This document shows, in pieces, positions 15,924-19,531 of a stretch of DNA of 19,531 bases. The notes under the pieces are model-generated. The model was not told the origin of the DNA. It ran no database searches and saw only the letters and a list, made by a program, of their open reading frames with translations. Source of the DNA: an uncultured Paraburkholderia sp. (GTDB lineage: Bacteria; Pseudomonadota; Gammaproteobacteria; Burkholderiales; Burkholderiaceae); NCBI GenBank assembly GCA_937917025.1, contig CALFSF010000447.1, positions 1 to 19,531 of the forward strand, given 5' to 3'. Every line of letters starts with the position of its first letter. The stretch's first letter is position 1. The translations under genes and the position numbers were made by a program.

Positions 15924-16715
15924 TCAGGCGAGGCGCGCGTAGCCACGTTCCAGCGCCTCGTTCTCAAGCTGTTCAATACGCGCGTAGTCCATCAGTGACA
16001 GCGTGGAAAAGCCCTTCAGGCGCAGACGTTTTGCGCGGGCAGGATCGGCGCGCAGCGCATCATTTAGCGCACTTCGAAGCGTCTCGACAGTAGATGCGTC
16101 GACGTCGTTGCTGGCGACCAGCGGCAGTCCCGGTGACACCTGCGTCCACGCGATCTCGCGCACTGCCTGTGCGAGTCGAGGCAACCCGTCCCGCACGAAC
16201 GCCATCGTCACACAATCGATCGCGGCGATATCCACCCGGTCTTCGGCGATTGCCGCCAGTGAGCCGACGTGTGAACCGGTAACGACCACTTCTCCAAAGA
16301 ACGCGCCCTCGCGCGAAAGCGGTGCGATGGCGTGCCGCAGCGCGTTCATTCCGCTATTTGAATCGGGCTGGTTTAATGCGACCCGCAGGCCGCGTGACGC
16401 TTCAAGCGAATGAACGGGTCCATCGGCACGCGTCACGATCACGCTCGAATAGTTCGGACCGGCACACCCTGGTGCATCGAATTCCGGCGTCGCGATCAGT
16501 TGCACGCGTTCGTGCAGCCCATGTATTAGCGGGTAGCCGCAGGTCTGCGAGATCAGGAGATCCGCGCGCCGCCACAGCATGTCCAGCGTCTCACCGGCTT
16601 CGACGATGCGTGTCAGCGGCGCCGCTTCATGCAGTACATCGGCGAGAAACGCGCGCCAGTCCGCGGCGAGCGCAGGCGTCACGTTGTACATCGGAAGCGA
16701 GGCAATCCAGTTCAT
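15924..16715 (-). CDS. PhnD-like phosphate/phosphonate-type binding-protein homologue, leaderless
   Basis: A 263-residue protein resembling the PhnD/periplasmic-binding-like family (type PF12974). It shows ADLLISQTCGYPLIHGL near residues 52-68, then VTGSHVGSLAAIAEDRVDIAAIDCVT around 146-171, the ligand-cleft pattern of phosphonate and related binding proteins. Unlike exported members it starts MNWIASLPMYNVTP, with no signal peptide or lipobox, so it is probably cytoplasmic or works as a stand-alone sensor or enzyme-like domain. No ABC permease or ATPase gene lies beside it. It ends 14 bp from the convergent mccA stop and starts 335 bp from the PTS operon. The ATG at 16715 has only a weak ribosome site (CGGCGG). 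The ligand is unknown; a phosphonate role should not be assumed. Confidence 0.82.
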   Translation of the reverse strand: MNWIASLPMYNVTPALAADWRAFLADVLHEAAPLTRIVEAGETLDMLWRRADLLISQTCGYPLIHGLHERVQLIATPEFDAPGCAGPNYSSVIVTRADGPVHSLEASRGLRVALNQPDSNSGMNALRHAIAPLSREGAFFGEVVVTGSHVGSLAAIAEDRVDIAAIDCVTMAFVRDGLPRLAQAVREIAWTQVSPGLPLVASNDVDASTVETLRSALNDALRADPARAKRLRLKGFSTLSLMDYARIEQLENEALERGYARLA

Positions 16716-16902
16716 GCCGCCGATTCTGGCATATCAGCCGGGTCACCGTCGTGGCGGATTGCGCGTTCGAGGTGGCCGACGTTTTCGTCTTCCTCGCCCA
16801 ACGTGGCATCAATCCGCTAATCTGCGCTTCGGGTAGCCAAAGCTCATGTGCTCGCTCGTCCCACATTTCCGGCATCAGGACTAACCCTGGAAGCGAACTT
16901 TT

Positions 16903-16932
16903 TCCGCTTCGACTGCTTGTGCACGAAGCGGA
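16903..16932. promoter_or_regulatory. 9-bp inverted repeat, candidate operator of the gat operon
   Basis: Perfect half-sites TCCGCTTCG (16903-16911) and CGAAGCGGA (16924-16932) are separated by 12 bases, giving a centre-to-centre distance of two helical turns. It lies about 120-150 bp before gatC in non-coding DNA. It could be a repressor or activator operator, or a stem-loop in the leader if transcription starts further upstream. Confidence 0.5.
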
Positions 16933-17035
16933 CAAAGAGATATTGTAAGGAACAAATGTACATAATACGTCGAGAAAAATATTTTGACCAATGCCCGACT
17001 GGTTTGACCGTTCCGGGACGACCGTAGGCAAAAAT

Positions 17036-17042
17036 GGAGGAG
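17036..17042 (+). promoter_or_regulatory. Shine-Dalgarno deciding the gatC start
   Basis: GGAGGAG, eight bases before ATG 17051. It excludes the upstream in-frame ATG at 16991, which has no ribosome site and would add 20 polar residues before the first membrane segment. Confidence 0.8.
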
Positions 17043-17050
17043 ATGAGAGC

Positions 17051-18481
17051 ATGTACGCAATCTTGACTGGAATAAAAGCGGCAATAGACGCCTTGGGTCC
17101 AACAGTGCTGATGCCCATCGTGATCTTCCTCATTGCGATCGTCCTGGGCGCGAGGCTGGGCAAAGCTTTCCGCGCGGCTGTCACCATTGGCGTGGCTTTC
17201 ATCGGTATCAATCTGGTGCTTGGTCTGATGTTCACGTCCATTGGGCAGGTGGCACAGGCTATCGTGACCAACACCGGCATCAAGCGCGACATCATCGATG
17301 TGGGCTGGCCTTCGGCGGCCGCGATCGCTTTTGGCTCTTCAGTTGGACTGTGGGTCATCCCGGTCGGTATTCTGGTGAATATCGTCTTCCTGCTGATGCG
17401 CTGGACACGCACGCTGAATGTGGATGTGTGGAATTTCTGGCATTTTGCCTTCGTCGGTTCGCTCGTGGTTGCGGCAACCGACAATCTTGCCTATGGCATT
17501 GCCGTCGCGGCGATCGTCGCGGCGCTTTCGCTGCTTTTCGCGGACTGGTCGGCCCGCGCGGTGCAGCAGTTTTACGGCGTGCCGGGCATTTCCGTCCCGC
17601 ACCTTGCCTCGGCGCAGATTCTGCCCATTGCGATTGTGCTGAACTGGGTCATCGACCGCATTCCGGGCGTCAAAAAGATCAACATCAGCACCGAAACCAT
17701 CGAGCGTCGCTTCGGCGTTTTCGGGGAGCCGGTTGTGCTCGGCCTTATCCTCGGGCTTGTGCTAGGCCTTATCGCTTTCTACAACGCCGGCAAACTGGAA
17801 GTCGTACTCGCCAAGGTGCTCAGCACGGGCATGACGCTTGCCGCGGTCATGCTGCTCCTGCCGCGAATGGTGAAAATCCTGATGGAAGGGCTCCTGCCTG
17901 TTTCCGATGCAGCACAGGCATTCGTTCGCAAGCGCACGGGTGATCGCGAATTGCTCGTCGGGCTCGATTCGGCAATTCTGATCGGCCATCCCGCAGCCAT
18001 TTCATCGTCACTGATTCTGGTGCCGATCGCCATCATCCTGTCGATCATCCTGCCCGGCAATCATGTGATCCTCTTTGCTGATCTCGCGGTGATTCCCTTT
18101 ATCGTCGCATTGACTGCGCCGCTCCTGAAGGGCAATGTCTTCCGCATGGTCGTGGTCGGTACGGTGACGCTTGCCATCGGCTTCTATGTCGCGAATGCAC
18201 TTGCGCCGCTCTTTACGCACGCAGCGGTGGCGTCGGGTTTCAAACTGCCGGCGGGCGCATTGCAGATTACTTCGGTGGTCGACGGTTTCCTGTGGGTGCC
18301 TTATGTTGTCATCAAGGCTGTCCAATGGCTCGGCGCTGGCGGTATTGTTCTTCTTGCGCTCGTCGTTGCCGCTCTTTTCTGGCTATACCGGCGTAATACG
18401 GCGGGCTGGGAACGGGCTGCAGGCGCTGAAGACGAACAGCTGGAACAGGTTGACGAACGGTCGGAACAGACCGCTGTGTGA
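17051..18481 (+). CDS. gatC: PTS galactitol-family transporter subunit IIC
   Basis: A 476-residue integral membrane permease of the galactitol (Gat) PTS family, expected to carry a hexitol or related polyol across the inner membrane while it is phosphorylated. Many hydrophobic segments run through it, from LMPIVIFLIAIVLGARLG near the N-terminus to IVLLALVVAALFWLY near the C-terminus. Recognisable IIC-Gat stretches are GWPSAAAIAFGSSVGLWVIP, WNFWHF, ADWSARAVQQFYGVPGISVPH and LDSAILIGHPAAISSS. It is somewhat longer than E. coli GatC (~450) because of a charged tail from about residue 447, rich in Glu and Gln. IIA and IIB genes follow on the same strand. Galactitol is only the family name; the true substrate cannot be read from the sequence. 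EI and HPr are not encoded here. Confidence 0.92.
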   Translation: MYAILTGIKAAIDALGPTVLMPIVIFLIAIVLGARLGKAFRAAVTIGVAFIGINLVLGLMFTSIGQVAQAIVTNTGIKRDIIDVGWPSAAAIAFGSSVGLWVIPVGILVNIVFLLMRWTRTLNVDVWNFWHFAFVGSLVVAATDNLAYGIAVAAIVAALSLLFADWSARAVQQFYGVPGISVPHLASAQILPIAIVLNWVIDRIPGVKKINISTETIERRFGVFGEPVVLGLILGLVLGLIAFYNAGKLEVVLAKVLSTGMTLAAVMLLLPRMVKILMEGLLPVSDAAQAFVRKRTGDRELLVGLDSAILIGHPAAISSSLILVPIAIILSIILPGNHVILFADLAVIPFIVALTAPLLKGNVFRMVVVGTVTLAIGFYVANALAPLFTHAAVASGFKLPAGALQITSVVDGFLWVPYVVIKAVQWLGAGGIVLLALVVAALFWLYRRNTAGWERAAGAEDEQLEQVDERSEQTAV

Positions 18482-18494
18482 TTGCCGGTCGTGC

Positions 18495-18533
18495 TGTCGC
18501 AGGAGCTGATGATGGAATATGTATCCTGCGACA
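18495..18533 (+). repeat. 10-bp-stem hairpin between gatC and gatA
   Basis: TGTCGCAGGA (18495-18504) is perfectly repeated in inverse as TCCTGCGACA (18524-18533), with a 19-base loop. It fills most of the 74-nt space between the gatC stop and the gatA ribosome site. No T-run follows, so it is more likely an mRNA processing or stability element, or a regulator site, than an intrinsic terminator. Confidence 0.6.
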
Positions 18534-18555
18534 AAGATTATTCAAGGAGAGGGCG

Positions 18556-19017
18556 ATGGTGAGTGGTCTGATGGCGGTTCTCGAGCCGGAGGCGATAGTC
18601 CTTCAGAGCGAAGCGAAGACAAACGAAGAGATCATCCTGATACTTGCCCGGGAACTCGAACGGCTTGGCTATGTGACGCCAGGTTTTGCCAATGCCACGA
18701 TAGAGCGCGAAAGAACGTTGCCAACCGGGCTAAAAATGGAAGGCGAGGGTAATGTCGCAGTTCCACATACCGACCCTTGCCATGTTCTTAAGGCCGGGGT
18801 CGCGATGGCGACGCTAAAGAATTCCGTTGCGTTCGCCAATATGGAAGACCCCGAGGAGAGTGTTAGCGTCGATGTTGTTTTTCTACTTGCCATTAACGAC
18901 AAAGACAAGCAGATTGAGACCTTGCAGACGATTATCGCAACCATTCAGGATGCGTCGGCGATAAGGGCCCTGAAGAGTGCCAGGACGCTGGAAGAAGTCA
19001 AATCGGTGTTTGGATAA
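18556..19017 (+). CDS. gatA: PTS sugar transporter subunit IIA (fructose/mannitol-galactitol type)
   Basis: A 153-residue soluble phosphocarrier of the EIIA type-2 family, which takes phosphate from HPr and passes it to IIB. The phosphorylated histidine is H71 in NVAVPHTDP, with the preceding TGLKMEGEG loop as in this family; the C-terminal half ends in the usual IIA helix (LKSARTLEEVKSVFG). The length is close to E. coli GatA (150). ATG 18556 follows AAGGAG; the frame is open back to 18478, but that part runs through the intergenic hairpin. Codons such as ATA, CTA and AGG are more common than in the leucine operon. It lies 74 nt after gatC and 15 nt before gatB. Confidence 0.93.
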   Translation: MVSGLMAVLEPEAIVLQSEAKTNEEIILILARELERLGYVTPGFANATIERERTLPTGLKMEGEGNVAVPHTDPCHVLKAGVAMATLKNSVAFANMEDPEESVSVDVVFLLAINDKDKQIETLQTIIATIQDASAIRALKSARTLEEVKSVFG

Positions 19018-19032
19018 GGGAGTGGAATAAAA

Positions 19033-19320
19033 ATGGCCAGGATCAAAACGATTCTATTTGCGTGCGGCACCGGTGTTGCGACGTCTACGGCGGTGAATGT
19101 GGCCGTGACGGAAGAAATGAAGAAGAGAGGACTAACCTTCAATTCCCAGCAAGCTAAAGCGACAGAAGTTCCATCGCTTGCCGACAATGTCGATTTCATT
19201 GTGGCAACGACGCCGATCTCTGCTTCCGTGACGAAGCCCGTGATCAAGGGGCTGGCCTTTCTCACCGGCATTGGCAAAGACAAGGTTCTCGATGAGATTG
19301 AGGCGGCGCTGAGAAAGTAG
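19033..19320 (+). CDS. gatB: PTS galactitol-family transporter subunit IIB
   Basis: A 95-residue soluble IIB phosphocarrier of the galactitol/lactose-cellobiose superfamily. The phosphocysteine is C11 in the P-loop FACGTGVATSTA near the N-terminus, as in E. coli GatB; the rest alternates strands and helices (VDFIVATTPIS, then VIKGLAFLTGIG). It accepts phosphate from GatA and phosphorylates the substrate bound by GatC. GGGAG lies about 10 bases before ATG 19033, and gatA ends 15 nt upstream. It closes the operon: the next gene runs the opposite way, 38 bp beyond. AGA, AGG and GGA codons show softer codon use than the upstream chromosome. Confidence 0.94.
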   Translation: MARIKTILFACGTGVATSTAVNVAVTEEMKKRGLTFNSQQAKATEVPSLADNVDFIVATTPISASVTKPVIKGLAFLTGIGKDKVLDEIEAALRK

Positions 19321-19358
19321 CTCGATGGCGCGTCCGGCCTTGCGTTCGCCACCTGTTC

Positions 19359-19531
19359 CTATGAAAAGCGAGTGGCGGCAGGCGGATTCTCGTGGATGAA
19401 ATCGGGCAGACTCCCATGCACCGGATGCGCAACCGGTGCGAATGCATAAAGCTTTAACCATTCGCTGTAACCCTTTACCAGAAAGCCTCCTGAGCGTTCT
19501 ATGTATTGCTGGCGGGACGTTTCATAGACTT
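19359..19531 (-). CDS. C-terminal end of an unidentified protein, cut by the right edge
   Basis: An open frame of 56 codons runs in from the right edge to TAG at 19359-19361, in the frame that begins at base 19529. The translation (YETSRQQYIERSGGFLVKG, then YSEWLKLYAFAP, ending PPAATRFS) is of mixed composition with many aromatic residues, unlike the Arg/Ala-rich shadow frames, so it is probably a real C-terminus. I do not recognise the family. Codons include TTA, ATA, GTA and GGA, which are rare in the rest of the window. It is convergent with gatB, with a 38-bp gap. Confidence 0.6.
   Translation of the reverse strand, partial: VYETSRQQYIERSGGFLVKGYSEWLKLYAFAPVAHPVHGSLPDFIHENPPAATRFS

Larger units (their letters stand above)
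16716..17050. other. Upstream region of the PTS operon
   Basis: This stretch of 335 bp has no convincing gene and becomes AT-rich after about 16930. It contains the 9-bp inverted repeat at 16903-16932, a CATAAT hexamer at 16961-16966 (five of six to the -10 consensus, without a matching -35), the palindrome AAAATATTTT at 16976-16985, and the ribosome site for gatC. The operon promoter probably lies between 16900 and 16990, but I cannot fix it. Confidence 0.5.

Noticed and set aside
16991..17050. Longer start of gatC at ATG 16991.
   Set aside because: It adds a polar 20-residue leader with no ribosome site, whereas GGAGGAG stands at the right distance before ATG 17051.
3692..19320. A defence system, phage, transposon or CRISPR array anywhere in the window.
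   Set aside because: No nuclease-, recombinase- or transposase-like translation, no direct terminal repeats and no regularly spaced repeats were seen. The ankyrin protein alone is not enough to suggest one.
19418..19439. Inverted repeat GCACCGG/CCGGTGC downstream of gatB as a terminator of the gat operon.
   Set aside because: It has no T-run and lies inside the open frame of the convergent partial gene, where it encodes part of an HPVH-type stretch.

Overview
The window is GC-rich with strong third-position G/C codon bias. Its gene content (proteobacterial DNA polymerase II, a polyamine glutamine-synthetase/transaminase pair, and a leucine/isovalerate operon beside a TetR gene) fits a betaproteobacterium of the Burkholderia/Paraburkholderia/Caballeronia group. 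The taxon is inferred from protein resemblance and composition, not from a marker gene.

Layout. 1-1932 (-) is the N-terminal 644 codons of DNA polymerase II (polB), cut by the left edge. 2206-3645 (+) is a 12-TM MFS transporter. 3692-4702 (-) is a DUF2891 protein. 4863-7651 (-) is a two-gene polyamine module: a glutamine-synthetase-like gamma-glutamylpolyamine synthetase followed by a SpuC-like class III aminotransferase. 7652-8497 is a gap of about 850 bp with no convincing gene but with structured inverted repeats. 8498-9040 (-) is a small ankyrin-repeat protein with a TTG start, and 9139-9930 (-) a TetR regulator.

10198-15909 (+) is the leucine/isovalerate operon: isovaleryl-CoA dehydrogenase, methylcrotonyl-CoA carboxylase beta subunit, methylglutaconyl-CoA hydratase and biotin-carrying carboxylase alpha subunit. 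These take isovaleryl-CoA to 3-hydroxy-3-methylglutaryl-CoA. The last enzyme (HMG-CoA lyase) is not in the window. The TetR gene is divergent from the operon, and the shared 267-bp spacer holds a good promoter and three clustered dyads.

15924-16715 (-) is a leaderless PhnD-like binding-protein homologue, convergent with the operon. 17051-19320 (+) is a three-gene galactitol-family PTS (IIC, IIA, IIB). It has softer base composition than its neighbours, an inverted repeat upstream, and a 10-bp-stem hairpin between the IIC and IIA genes. No sugar-catabolic enzyme accompanies it here. 19359-19531 (-) is the C-terminal end of an unidentified protein cut by the right edge.

I found no rRNA, tRNA, CRISPR, transposase or insertion sequence. 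Most of the window is recognisable metabolism. The less explained parts are the PTS island with its two inverted repeats, the leaderless PhnD-like gene, the hairpins around 8331-8377, and the TetR/ivd control region.
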